From contig CALJKN010000054.1 of the NCBI GenBank assembly GCA_937973585.1, positions 1-25,410 of the forward strand: 25,410 nucleotides of DNA. Reading direction: 5' to 3'. Below are positions 8,074 to 15,163 of this stretch, in pieces. Both the position numbers and the translations under genes were made by a program. The notes beneath the pieces are model-generated. The model was not told where the DNA came from and made no database searches. It saw nothing but the letters and a program-made list of their open reading frames with translations. Every line of letters starts with the position of its first letter. The first letter of the stretch is position 1. This stretch comes from an uncultured Helicobacteraceae bacterium. GTDB taxonomy: Bacteria; Campylobacterota; Campylobacteria; Campylobacterales; UBA6016.

Positions 8074-8460
8074 TTGAATATAATTGCTATTGATGTCGGC
8101 CTAAAAAGAATCGGTGTTGCCGCTTTAGTATCCGGTATGCCGGTTGTTTGTGAGCCTATTTTTAGAAAAAACAGAGAGCAGGCAAGCTCTGACGTATCGT
8201 CAATGTTAAAAACAAGGGGGGCATCAAAACTAATTGTAGGCTTACCAAAAGGGGGGGCAGGGGAAGAGGAGATGGAGAGACGGATAAGGCACTTTGTCTC
8301 TTTGCTTGATTTTGCCGGAGAGGTATACTATGTAGACGAATACGGAAGCTCAAAGGAGGCCTTGGAGCTTGTCGGCGGTGGGTTAACGAAAAAAAAAGAT
8401 GGCAAATCCGATAGTCTGGCTGCTCTGGTAATCTTAAAACGGTGGGCAAATCTAATGTGA
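8074..8460 (+). CDS. ruvX: Holliday junction resolvase-like protein RuvX/YqgF
   Basis: RNase H-fold nuclease. In E. coli YqgF is needed for 16S rRNA 5'-end processing; the family was first described as putative Holliday junction resolvases. The 128 aa product shows the expected acidic motifs: IDVGLKRIGVA with D7, VGLPKGG near 55-61, VDEYGSS with D88/E89, and KSDSLAALVILKRW with D113. The start is TTG; AAGGA lies 11 bases upstream, a slightly long spacing, but no ATG or GTG precedes the first motif. The gene contains a G7 run (8251-8257) and an A9 run (8389-8397). It stands alone on this strand, convergent with queA. Confidence 0.9.
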   Translation: MNIIAIDVGLKRIGVAALVSGMPVVCEPIFRKNREQASSDVSSMLKTRGASKLIVGLPKGGAGEEEMERRIRHFVSLLDFAGEVYYVDEYGSSKEALELVGGGLTKKKDGKSDSLAALVILKRWANLM

Positions 8461-8464
8461 ATCT

Positions 8465-8479
8465 GCCGCTTTATGCGGC
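8465..8479. terminator. Weak hairpin between convergent ruvX and queA
   Basis: GCCGC-TTTAT-GCGGC forms a 5-bp GC stem with a 5-base loop in the 61-base gap between the two convergent genes. Neither side has a strong U-tract (TGGCTTTA follows on the + strand). It could act as a weak bidirectional terminator; confidence is low. Confidence 0.3.
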
Positions 8480-8521
8480 TGGCTTTATCGACCTCTAGCG
8501 TAGTAGTTCATAGCGTATAAA

Positions 8522-9550
8522 TCAAATTATGAGCATAGCATCGCCGTAGCTATAAAAACGGTATCCGTTTTGTTTTGCGATTTCGTATATCTGCAATGTT
8601 TTCTCAAGTCCCAAAAATCCCGCAACTAGCATTATAAGGGTTGATTTGGGGAGGTGAAAATTTGTGAGTATCATATCGGCTCTTTGCGGCGGGTTTTGAA
8701 CGTTAATGAATATATCGCACTCTCCATCCGTCTTTTTTGTTCTGGCATAGTATTCGACTGTTCTTGTTGCTGTTGTGCCGATGCATAGTACTTTTGAGCT
8801 TGAATCTAGTATTTTAGCACTCTCGTCCGGTATCTGGAAATATTCGGAATGCATTTCGTGAGCTTCTATGTCTTCGACCTCAACCGATTTGAATGTTCCG
8901 AGTCCGACATGCAGGGTTAGATGATAAAAAGCAAAATCTTTTTTTAGCTCGTCAAGTAACTTTTTGTCAAAATGTAAAGATGCTGTTGGAGCTGCAACGC
9001 TTCCGGGGTGTTTCGCAAAGGAGCTTTGATAGTTAATGCCGTCGCTCTCATTGTCTTCTCTGTGAATATATGGGGGGAGCGGTATATGTCCGATTTTATC
9101 CAGCTTGAACAATAAAGCAGAAAAATCAAGCTCTGTTTGGTTTTCTAAAAAAATAACCTCTCTTGTGCCGTCGTTGTTTAGTTTTTCAATTCTCAGAGAT
9201 AAACCGTCGTCAAAATTTACAATATCGCCAACTCTGACCTTGCCTCTGATGAGAGCCAAAAAAACAGTTTTCCCGATCGGTTTAATGACTATACACTCAA
9301 TTTTTCCGCCGCTATGCTTTTTACCGAAAACTCTTGCTTTGATGACTTTGGTATTATTGATGATAAAAACTGTTTTTTCCGGTAAAAACTCTTTTATTTT
9401 TGATACGGTAGAGTGGGTGATACCTCCGGTTTTTCTATCGTATACCAACATCTTTGCCGAGCTTCTAGGGGTTATCGGATACTCGGCTATAAACTCTTTT
9501 GGGAGGCTGTAGTCGTACGATGCGGTTTTTAATGGGTTAAGACTCTCCAT
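8522..9550 (-). CDS. queA: S-adenosylmethionine:tRNA ribosyltransferase-isomerase QueA
   Basis: Transfers and isomerises the ribosyl part of S-adenosylmethionine onto preQ1 at position 34 of tRNA, making epoxyqueuosine. The 342 aa product matches the family's usual length. Visible signatures: YDYSLPKEFIAEYP at the N-terminus, FIINNTKVIKAR (about 62-73), PGSVAAPTASLHF near 182-194, HVGLGTFKSVE, NFHLPKSTLIMLV, and the C-terminal YRFYSYGDAMLI. The ATG at 9548-9550 overlaps the tatC 3' end by 14 bases, suggesting translational coupling as last gene of the tatB-tatC-queA operon. This order is the one I know from Campylobacter. Confidence 0.97.
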   Translation of the reverse strand: MESLNPLKTASYDYSLPKEFIAEYPITPRSSAKMLVYDRKTGGITHSTVSKIKEFLPEKTVFIINNTKVIKARVFGKKHSGGKIECIVIKPIGKTVFLALIRGKVRVGDIVNFDDGLSLRIEKLNNDGTREVIFLENQTELDFSALLFKLDKIGHIPLPPYIHREDNESDGINYQSSFAKHPGSVAAPTASLHFDKKLLDELKKDFAFYHLTLHVGLGTFKSVEVEDIEAHEMHSEYFQIPDESAKILDSSSKVLCIGTTATRTVEYYARTKKTDGECDIFINVQNPPQRADMILTNFHLPKSTLIMLVAGFLGLEKTLQIYEIAKQNGYRFYSYGDAMLII

Positions 9551-10268
9551 TTTCCTCTTTTGGGGCCGGATTTATCATTTTTACTATGATTATAGCGGCA
9601 CCGTACAGAAGTATCATAGGGGTAGCCATCATTAGCTGACTCATGACATCCGGCGGAGTCAGAATAGCCGCTACGATAAAAATTATAACTATCGCATACC
9701 TAAACGAAGCCTTCATCTGTCTGTCATCTACGAGACCGAAAAATGCGAGCAATGCAGCAATAACAGGTAACTCAAATGAAAGGCCAAAACCAAACATTAG
9801 CTTTAGAAAAAAGCTAAGATACTCGGCAATACTAATCATTGCCGTTGTCTGCGCCTCTCCAAAATTGACCAAAAACTTAAATCCGACCGGAAAGACAAAA
9901 TAATATGCAAAAAGAGCTCCGGCAATAAACATACCGGTAGCAGAGGCGACAAACGGCATAATGTATTTTTTTTCGTGTTCATATAGTCCTGGAGCCAAAA
10001 AAGCCCATAGTTGATAAAAAATTACAGGTAGCGATATAACCAATGATGCAAAAAACGACACACTGACGGCTGTAAAAAACTGCTCACCCATCTTTACCGC
10101 TACGACCTGACCGCTATCCGGTATAGCCTCTTTAAGCGGCATAGTGACCCATGCCATTATCGGCTCCCATACTGAAAAACAGGCAAAAAATGCGATTGCT
10201 ACGACTGCCACACATTTGATTAACCTGTCTCTTAATTCGGCTATATGCGGTTTTAAATCCTCTAGCAT
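9537..10268 (-). CDS. tatC: Twin-arginine translocase subunit TatC
   Basis: Polytopic core of the Tat system, which recognises twin-arginine signal peptides and exports folded, often cofactor-bearing proteins. The 243 aa product has the six-helix TatC pattern. Visible family features are the N-terminal HIAELRDRLIK (about 8-18), the QLWAFLAPGLYEHEKK segment (about 87-102) that starts the conserved periplasmic/cytoplasmic boundary, and the FGLSFELPV region. It begins one base after the tatB stop and overlaps queA. No TatA gene is in the window; one is expected elsewhere, as in Campylobacter. Confidence 0.97.
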   Translation of the reverse strand: MLEDLKPHIAELRDRLIKCVAVVAIAFFACFSVWEPIMAWVTMPLKEAIPDSGQVVAVKMGEQFFTAVSVSFFASLVISLPVIFYQLWAFLAPGLYEHEKKYIMPFVASATGMFIAGALFAYYFVFPVGFKFLVNFGEAQTTAMISIAEYLSFFLKLMFGFGLSFELPVIAALLAFFGLVDDRQMKASFRYAIVIIFIVAAILTPPDVMSQLMMATPMILLYGAAIIIVKMINPAPKEENGES

Positions 10269-10269
10269 T

Positions 10270-10659
10270 TTACTTTACTTCCTCTTTCATCGTAGGCATT
10301 GCAGATTGTTGTGTTATTGGAGAGTCTATCTCTTTTTTGATATTCTCTTCTATGTCTTTAAAGTCTTTGCTGATATCGGAGAAAACATCGCTAACCTCTT
10401 TGTTGTTATACATGTTCACCGGATTATTTATGTCTTTTGTTAGCTCTTCGACTTTTTCTTTGTAGCTTAGAGCGGTATTTTTGAGATCGTGTATGTCTAT
10501 CTCTTTTTGAATGGTGTCTTTGGCCTCTTGAACCGTTGATTTAAAGCTTTTGATAAATTTTACAATCTGGATAATCATATCCGGTAGCTTATCAGGCCCC
10601 AAAAAGATAATCGCAACAATAAGTATTATAATAAACGAGCCGAAATCTATTCCGAACAT
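10270..10659 (-). CDS. tatB: Sec-independent translocase protein TatB
   Basis: Single-span membrane protein that forms the Tat signal-peptide receptor with TatC. The 129 aa product has a helix at residues 6-20, the hinge G21-P22 (FLGPDKLP), an amphipathic helix, and a long charged helical tail (about 40-115) rich in Lys/Glu/Asp. The polar residue usually present at position 8 in TatB (Glu in E. coli) is Ser here, and Asp sits at position 5. Assignment as TatB instead of TatA rests on the long tail and the position directly before tatC. The Shine-Dalgarno is poor (an A-rich AAAAAGCGAAAAAA leader). Confidence 0.88.
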   Translation of the reverse strand: MFGIDFGSFIIILIVAIIFLGPDKLPDMIIQIVKFIKSFKSTVQEAKDTIQKEIDIHDLKNTALSYKEKVEELTKDINNPVNMYNNKEVSDVFSDISKDFKDIEENIKKEIDSPITQQSAMPTMKEEVK

Positions 10660-10694
10660 TTTTTTCGCTTTTTCAATTTTTTAGTAGAGGGACG

Positions 10695-10700
10695 ATTGTA
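10695..10700 (-). promoter_or_regulatory. Candidate -10 box of the tatB-tatC-queA operon
   Basis: Minus-strand TACAAT differs from TATAAT by one base and sits about 36 bases before the tatB ATG, in an AT-rich gap that also serves the divergent small gene. No convincing -35 box is visible. Confidence 0.35.
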
Positions 10701-10773
10701 CTCAAACCTCAATAAAAAAAGGATAAATGGGGTTTGTGGCACAATATCTTCAAATATTTAACCGGAGCAGACG

Positions 10774-11028
10774 ATGAGAAGCCTAGAGATTGATGCCGGA
10801 TGTTTTGGATGTTCATATCTAAAATTCAACGGCATAGTAAAAATGCCGAGTGAGGATGGTTATGATTGCATGAAGTGCAATATTAGAGTGATAGATTTTT
10901 TTATGATAAAAAACGGTTCTTCCGAAGAGGCTATGAAAAAATTATATCCACCTTACGGTGTTCCGGAGTTTTGCCCTATCTCTAAAGATTTTATTGTTGA
11001 GGGGAAAGAGGAGATGGAGTTTATCTAA
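10774..11028 (+). CDS. Small cysteine-rich protein of unknown function
   Basis: I do not recognise this 84 aa product. It has no signal peptide or membrane helix. Five cysteines are arranged C10-x2-C13 (CFGC), C32-x2-C35 (CMKC) and C67, the two CxxC knuckles being what one expects of a zinc ribbon or an Fe-S site. The C-terminal part holds a PPYGVPEFCP segment and an acidic end. The start is well supported: GGAG seven bases before the ATG. It diverges from the tat operon and converges on the cytochrome c gene, with a strong hairpin between. It is a compact real-looking gene, but its function is open. Confidence 0.7.
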   Translation: MRSLEIDAGCFGCSYLKFNGIVKMPSEDGYDCMKCNIRVIDFFMIKNGSSEEAMKKLYPPYGVPEFCPISKDFIVEGKEEMEFI

Positions 11029-11039
11029 ACTTTTGAGGG

Positions 11040-11063
11040 GCTACCTTGCAACTGCAAGGTAGC
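11040..11063. terminator. Strong hairpin between two convergent genes
   Basis: Two perfect 11-base arms (GCTACCTTGCA and its complement) flank just two bases, so in RNA about 9-10 pairs would form with a small loop. It lies in the 41-base gap between the small cysteine-rich gene (+) and the cytochrome c gene (-), and should work for both strands. A proper U-tract is missing on either side, so termination or 3'-end stabilisation are both possible. Confidence 0.55.
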
Positions 11064-11069
11064 AATGGA

Positions 11070-11369
11070 TTATTTAAGAGTAGCGATGTAAGCTGCAACT
11101 GCTTTTGCATCAGCATCAGAAAGTTTAGCAGCGTTGCCTTTCATAGCAGCACCCATACCGTGTTTGTTTGTTGTGCCAGCTTTGTAACCTGCAAGGTCTT
11201 TTTCTACGTCAGCAGCTTTCATACCTGCAACTGGGTTAGATTTACCAAGAGCTTTCATTTTACCGTCAGCACCATGGCAAGATTTGCATTGACCGTCATA
11301 TATAGCTTTACCGTCAGCAGCCATAAGAGCACAGCCGGCGAATGCAAGAGTAAGAAGAACTTTTTTCAT
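11070..11369 (-). CDS. Small periplasmic class I cytochrome c
   Basis: Mono-haem electron carrier of the c553-like type, exported by Sec and matured in the periplasm. The 99 aa product begins MKKVLLTLAFAGCALMAA, a signal peptide with likely cleavage near residue 18. Haem attachment is CKSCH; the probable axial Met is in HGMGAAMKG, and the C-terminal helix is AKAVAAYIATLK. I chose the ATG at 11367-11369 because AAGGA lies six bases upstream; the GTG immediately before it would be only three bases from that site. Codon choice (GCA/GCT, AAA, CTT) looks biased towards abundant expression compared with its neighbours. The redox partner is not inferable here. Confidence 0.93.
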   Translation of the reverse strand: MKKVLLTLAFAGCALMAADGKAIYDGQCKSCHGADGKMKALGKSNPVAGMKAADVEKDLAGYKAGTTNKHGMGAAMKGNAAKLSDADAKAVAAYIATLK

Positions 11370-11439
11370 CACTTATCCTTTTAATTTGGTTTTGTACGGT
11401 GATTTTACATCTACGTACGTGAAAAATGTGTGGATTTAG

Positions 11440-11445
11440 ATTATA
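11440..11445 (-). promoter_or_regulatory. -10 box of the cytochrome c gene
   Basis: Minus-strand TATAAT, a perfect consensus, within an A/T-rich stretch. It predicts a leader of about 60-65 bases, which contains the palindrome ACGTACGT (11413-11420). No clear -35 box is seen. The 172-base gap it lies in separates the cytochrome gene from proA and holds no other gene that I can see. Confidence 0.5.
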
Positions 11446-11544
11446 CTTTTTAAAACTTTCAAAAATCCTTTTCGCATTTTTTGAACCTTAAAATTATCCT
11501 CGTTTTGTTAAACTTATTCACAAAAACATCTATGAGAGTAAACA

Positions 11545-12780
11545 ATGACGGAGTATCTACAAAAAGCAAAAGAGGCAAAAAGTGTTTTGGCCTCTCTTTC
11601 GGGTGAGACAAGAAATAAAGTCTTATATGCGCTAGCCAAAGGGCTCAGAGACGCTACGCCTGAGATATTGGAGGCTAATAAAGTCGATATAGAGTACGCA
11701 AAAGACAATAAGCTCTCCGCTTCTATGCAGGAGAGATTGATGCTAGACGAAAAGCGTGTGGAGGCGATGGCGGCCTCCGTAGAGGTTATAGCGGGGCTTA
11801 GGGATCCTTTGGGGCGTGTTCTTGACGGGTGGAGCCAGCCAAACGGACTCAAAATACAAAAAGTTGCAATCCCTATCGGCGTTATAGCAATCATATACGA
11901 ATCAAGGCCAAACGTAACATCCGATACTGCCGCCTTGTGTTTTAAGAGTGGTAACGTGGCAGTTTTGAAGGGCGGAAAAGAGGCTGTAAACTCCAATAAC
12001 GCAATAGCCAAAGCCATGGGTCAGGTATTGGAGTCTTTTTCTTTGCCGAAAGAGATCATATCAATGCTTCCAGATTCGAGCAGGGAAGGGGTTATGAATC
12101 TTGTCAAGATGGACAGATATGTTGATTTGATAATTCCTAGAGGGGGCGAATCACTTATTAGAGCCGTGTGCGAAAATGCTACAGTTCCGGTTGTAAAACA
12201 CGACAAAGGGGTATGCAATCTATTTTTGGACGAGAGCGCTGATGCCGATATGTCCATATCTATAGCCGTTAATGCAAAAGTACAGAGACCTTCCGTTTGC
12301 AATTCGATAGAGACCCTGCTAGTTCACAAAAATGCGGCAAACCGTTTATTGCCACTGCTAAAGGCAGCTTTTGACGAAAAAAATACCGTTTTAAAAGGGT
12401 GCGATAAGACACTGGGGATTGTATCGGTAGCACAGGTAACAGAGGAAGACTACTATACCGAGTACGGCGAGAATATTCTGAACATAAAAATTGTCGAATC
12501 CATAGATGAGGCGATAAAACATATATCAAAATACGGCTCCGGGCATAGTGATTCGATAGTGACCGAAAACTATAGAAACGCTGAGTATTTTTTGGACTCT
12601 GTTGATTCGGCATGTGTGTATGTGAATGCTTCAACAAGGTTTACAGACGGCGGAGAATTCGGATTTGGGGCAGAGGTCGGCATATCCACAAACAAGCTTC
12701 ACTCAAGAGGTCCCATGGGTGTGGATGACCTAACGACCTACAAATACAAAATTTTCGGTAGCGGACAGGTGCGAGGTTGA
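11545..12780 (+). CDS. proA: Gamma-glutamyl phosphate reductase ProA
   Basis: NADPH-dependent reduction of gamma-glutamyl phosphate to glutamate-5-semialdehyde, the second step of proline synthesis, in the cytosol. The 411 aa product has the full ALDH-like fold: VAIPIGVIAIIYESRPNVT (about 112-130), the cofactor-binding KSGNVAVLKGGKEA, IPRGGESL, and catalytic Cys252 in RPSVCNSIE; the C-terminal FTDGGEFGFGAEVGIST is diagnostic. A purine-rich GAGAG precedes the ATG. Its TGA overlaps the TTG start of the next gene, an ABC ATPase. No proB is adjacent. Confidence 0.97.
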   Translation: MTEYLQKAKEAKSVLASLSGETRNKVLYALAKGLRDATPEILEANKVDIEYAKDNKLSASMQERLMLDEKRVEAMAASVEVIAGLRDPLGRVLDGWSQPNGLKIQKVAIPIGVIAIIYESRPNVTSDTAALCFKSGNVAVLKGGKEAVNSNNAIAKAMGQVLESFSLPKEIISMLPDSSREGVMNLVKMDRYVDLIIPRGGESLIRAVCENATVPVVKHDKGVCNLFLDESADADMSISIAVNAKVQRPSVCNSIETLLVHKNAANRLLPLLKAAFDEKNTVLKGCDKTLGIVSVAQVTEEDYYTEYGENILNIKIVESIDEAIKHISKYGSGHSDSIVTENYRNAEYFLDSVDSACVYVNASTRFTDGGEFGFGAEVGISTNKLHSRGPMGVDDLTTYKYKIFGSGQVRG

Positions 12781-13349
12781 GCGAAACCGTACTAAAAATA
12801 GATGCTTTGAGGTTTGGTTATACCAAAGACAACCTGCTTTTTAATGATTTTAGTTTGGAGCTAAAAAAAGGGGAGATAGTCTCAATAGTTGGGCCGAGCG
12901 GCAAAGGAAAAAGCACTCTTTTTGATTTGATTGCCGGTTTTTTGAAGCCAAATAGCGGATCCATAGAGGCAAAGAAGTTATCGTTTGTATTTCAAGATCC
13001 ATACAGCTCTTTTCACCCCAGCTATACGATAAGAGAGCAGATCGCAGATGTGGCTGAGGTTATAGATGAGGATTTTTTGGGTAGGACATTTAATCTAGAA
13101 CCCTCTTTTTTGGATAAAAAATCGTTTGAGCTAAGCGGAGGACAGCTTCAGAGACTCTCTATTTTTAGAGCCTTAATGATGAAGCCGGATTTACTTTTGG
13201 CCGATGAACCGACTAGCGCCCTTGATGTATTGGTGCAACTTGAGGTTATGAAAAATATCGTAGAGTTATCAAGGGATATCGGGGTTCTTATTATAACCCA
13301 CGATATAGATATGGCAAAATGGTGCTCCAATCGGATAGTGGCTATTTAG
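12777..13349 (+). CDS. Orphan short ABC transporter ATPase (OppF/NikE-like)
   Basis: Cytosolic ATP-hydrolysing subunit of an ABC system. The 190 aa product holds every catalytic motif: Walker A GPSGKGKST (39-47), Q-loop Gln73 in FQDPYSSFHPS, signature LSGGQ (119-123), Walker B LLLADE (139-144), D-loop SALD, and His175. The QDPYSS sequence and LSGGQLQR resemble peptide/nickel-uptake ATPases. It ends at SNRIVAI, about 15-20 residues earlier than most relatives and without the substrate-specific C-terminal extension. The start is TTG, overlapping the proA stop (TTGA), with an AGG seven bases upstream. No permease or binding protein lies nearby, so the transported substrate is unknown. It overlaps plsC convergently by 8 bases. 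Confidence 0.85.
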   Translation: MSETVLKIDALRFGYTKDNLLFNDFSLELKKGEIVSIVGPSGKGKSTLFDLIAGFLKPNSGSIEAKKLSFVFQDPYSSFHPSYTIREQIADVAEVIDEDFLGRTFNLEPSFLDKKSFELSGGQLQRLSIFRALMMKPDLLLADEPTSALDVLVQLEVMKNIVELSRDIGVLIITHDIDMAKWCSNRIVAI

Positions 13350-14019
13350 CTCTCTCTTCGTCAAGCCTTTTTTGCATAGCCTCTCTAGCCTCTTCAAGCC
13401 ACCCTTTTTTGTTAATATCGAGAGGCTCCATATATATCACTTTTAACTCTCCGCCTGCTGATGTGACGGAGTGTTTCGTGTCTACAAGCTTTGCGGAGTC
13501 TACTATGACGATCGGTTGAACTTTTAGGGTCAGTTTTTCGGCAATTATTTTTGCCCCCGGCTTGAACTCCAAAAGCCTGTCATCTTTGCTTCTTGTCCCT
13601 TCGGGAAATATAACTAGAGGTCTGTTATTCTCAATCGCATTTTTTGAGTCTTTTATGAGCTTTATTAGTCCTTGCTTGCTATCCCTATCAACCCCTATCA
13701 TTTTACACGATTTAAATAGATGCCCGAAAAGAGGAAGATTAAATAGCTCCGTTTTTGCTATCCAGCAAAAATTTGTAGAAGATATGGCCTCAATAACTAC
13801 AATATCCAAAACACTTTGGTGGTTTATGATAAACATTGTTGTATTTGGATTTTGCGCCCCTATGATTTTCGGTTTTACACCCAAAATTTTTAGGATTATA
13901 TTTGACAGCCTCTGCCTTGGGGGCTTATTTTTGTCGCCCGCCAAATATAAAAATGGGATAAATAGAAGTATCGTTAGTCCGGAGAGTGCTATTTTTAAAT
14001 AATCTTTAATTGCCGACAA
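13342..14019 (-). CDS. plsC: 1-acyl-sn-glycerol-3-phosphate acyltransferase PlsC
   Basis: Adds the second acyl chain to lysophosphatidic acid, giving phosphatidic acid for membrane lipid synthesis, at the inner membrane. The 225 aa product has an N-terminal hydrophobic helix (about 8-27), the catalytic NHQSVLD motif (HX4D, His67-Asp72), and the substrate-binding FPEGTRS (138-144), followed by an IVxPIVI-type strand. The start is TTG at 14017-14019, four bases after GGGAG and inside the 3' end of the SH3 protein gene (14-base overlap), so translation is probably coupled. No ATG lies before the helix. Confidence 0.93.
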   Translation of the reverse strand: MSAIKDYLKIALSGLTILLFIPFLYLAGDKNKPPRQRLSNIILKILGVKPKIIGAQNPNTTMFIINHQSVLDIVVIEAISSTNFCWIAKTELFNLPLFGHLFKSCKMIGVDRDSKQGLIKLIKDSKNAIENNRPLVIFPEGTRSKDDRLLEFKPGAKIIAEKLTLKVQPIVIVDSAKLVDTKHSVTSAGGELKVIYMEPLDINKKGWLEEAREAMQKRLDEERAK

Positions 14020-15109
14020 TGCTCTCTCCCTTTACCCATCCTATTTTTCCGTCTTCAAGTTTAACCTTGATATACCCTTCGCTCTCTTTTAGTTTTTCTA
14101 CCGGGGTATCGGAGACCGCTTTATAAAATGGCGTTGAATTTTCGGTAGGGAGGAGGTATACGACTGTATCTTTTTTTATTTTTGCCTGTTCATTAGGGAT
14201 AAACAAAAATATAATGCCGGAGGCTACTGTAATCACGATAAGGATAAGAAATATTTTTTCCCTTTTAAAGTAGTAGACACCGTACAAAATCCCGCCGATT
14301 ACGGCAACAGTCAAAAACACGTACATTGCCTTATCTGTACTTTTGGGTTGGAGATCTGTTTGGGTGCTTACCTTGTCCTCTATTTTTGTTAAATCGAGAG
14401 ATACCGATATTTTTTGTATTTCGCCTTTTTCTTTGTCAAAATAGTCAAATTCAAAGCTTTTTTGTGATGATGGGATGACTACATAATAAAATAGCTTTCC
14501 GTCGTTCGGAGAGTTTTTTATTGAACTGATGCCTTGCGTCTGGATATTTGGAATTTTGAAATCCTCGAGGTTTGCATTTTTTGCAGATATATCAAGCAGT
14601 AGGATATTGCTGTTTTTGTTGTAATCGTCGATTTTGTAGTTTGCGACGCTCAACGATGACGCTATTACTCCGCATGAGACGGCAGATGTGGCAAAAGTTC
14701 CTGCCGCTATCTGTGCGCTTGGTTCGTTTACGACCGAGAGCTTGATCTCTTCGCCGACCATGAAGTTTGTTGTAATTTTCGGAAGTTTTATCTCCGGTTG
14801 AAGTACTTTTAGATAGTAGTTAGCCGAAAAAGAGCCGTCGCTCTCTTTTCTCCATTTTATATTTGAATTGATCGGTTTAACTCCACTAAATTCCGACAGC
14901 TCCGATTTGAGGGTGCCGTCCTCTATTGAGTTTAACGTTGCCCTTAGCTTTAGTTCCAGAAGTTCGTTTTTGTATATTCTCGGTGGTACTTTGTCGTAAA
15001 AAACAGTCAATGCATCGCTTTTTACTTGCGACGAGTTTGTCTCTTCTTGGGCATAAATGGTGAAAGCCGTGAAGATATAAAACAAAGATAAAATAGCTTT
15101 TAACTTCAA
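14006..15109 (-). CDS. Membrane-anchored periplasmic protein with C-terminal SH3 domain
   Basis: The function is unknown. The 367 aa product has a signal peptide (1-20, ending ...IYA), a beta-rich periplasmic region (about 30-245) whose layout recalls BatD-type proteins, two membrane helices (about 262-281 and 286-304) joined by a short KREK turn, then a bacterial SH3-like domain (about 310-364) ending GKIGWVKGESI. Predicted topology puts both large parts in the periplasm. The start is a TTG preceded by GGAG eight bases upstream. It follows purQ by 54 bases with no evident terminator and overlaps plsC, so it joins the pur run to the lipid gene. A cell-wall or protein-binding role is what SH3b domains usually suggest; the BatD likeness is only an impression. 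Confidence 0.75.
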   Translation of the reverse strand: MKLKAILSLFYIFTAFTIYAQEETNSSQVKSDALTVFYDKVPPRIYKNELLELKLRATLNSIEDGTLKSELSEFSGVKPINSNIKWRKESDGSFSANYYLKVLQPEIKLPKITTNFMVGEEIKLSVVNEPSAQIAAGTFATSAVSCGVIASSLSVANYKIDDYNKNSNILLLDISAKNANLEDFKIPNIQTQGISSIKNSPNDGKLFYYVVIPSSQKSFEFDYFDKEKGEIQKISVSLDLTKIEDKVSTQTDLQPKSTDKAMYVFLTVAVIGGILYGVYYFKREKIFLILIVITVASGIIFLFIPNEQAKIKKDTVVYLLPTENSTPFYKAVSDTPVEKLKESEGYIKVKLEDGKIGWVKGESIVGN

Positions 15110-15163
15110 AATTTGGCTCCGATTTTTGGTTCTGTTGGTGTGATAGGGGAGGGGAGAGGATTC

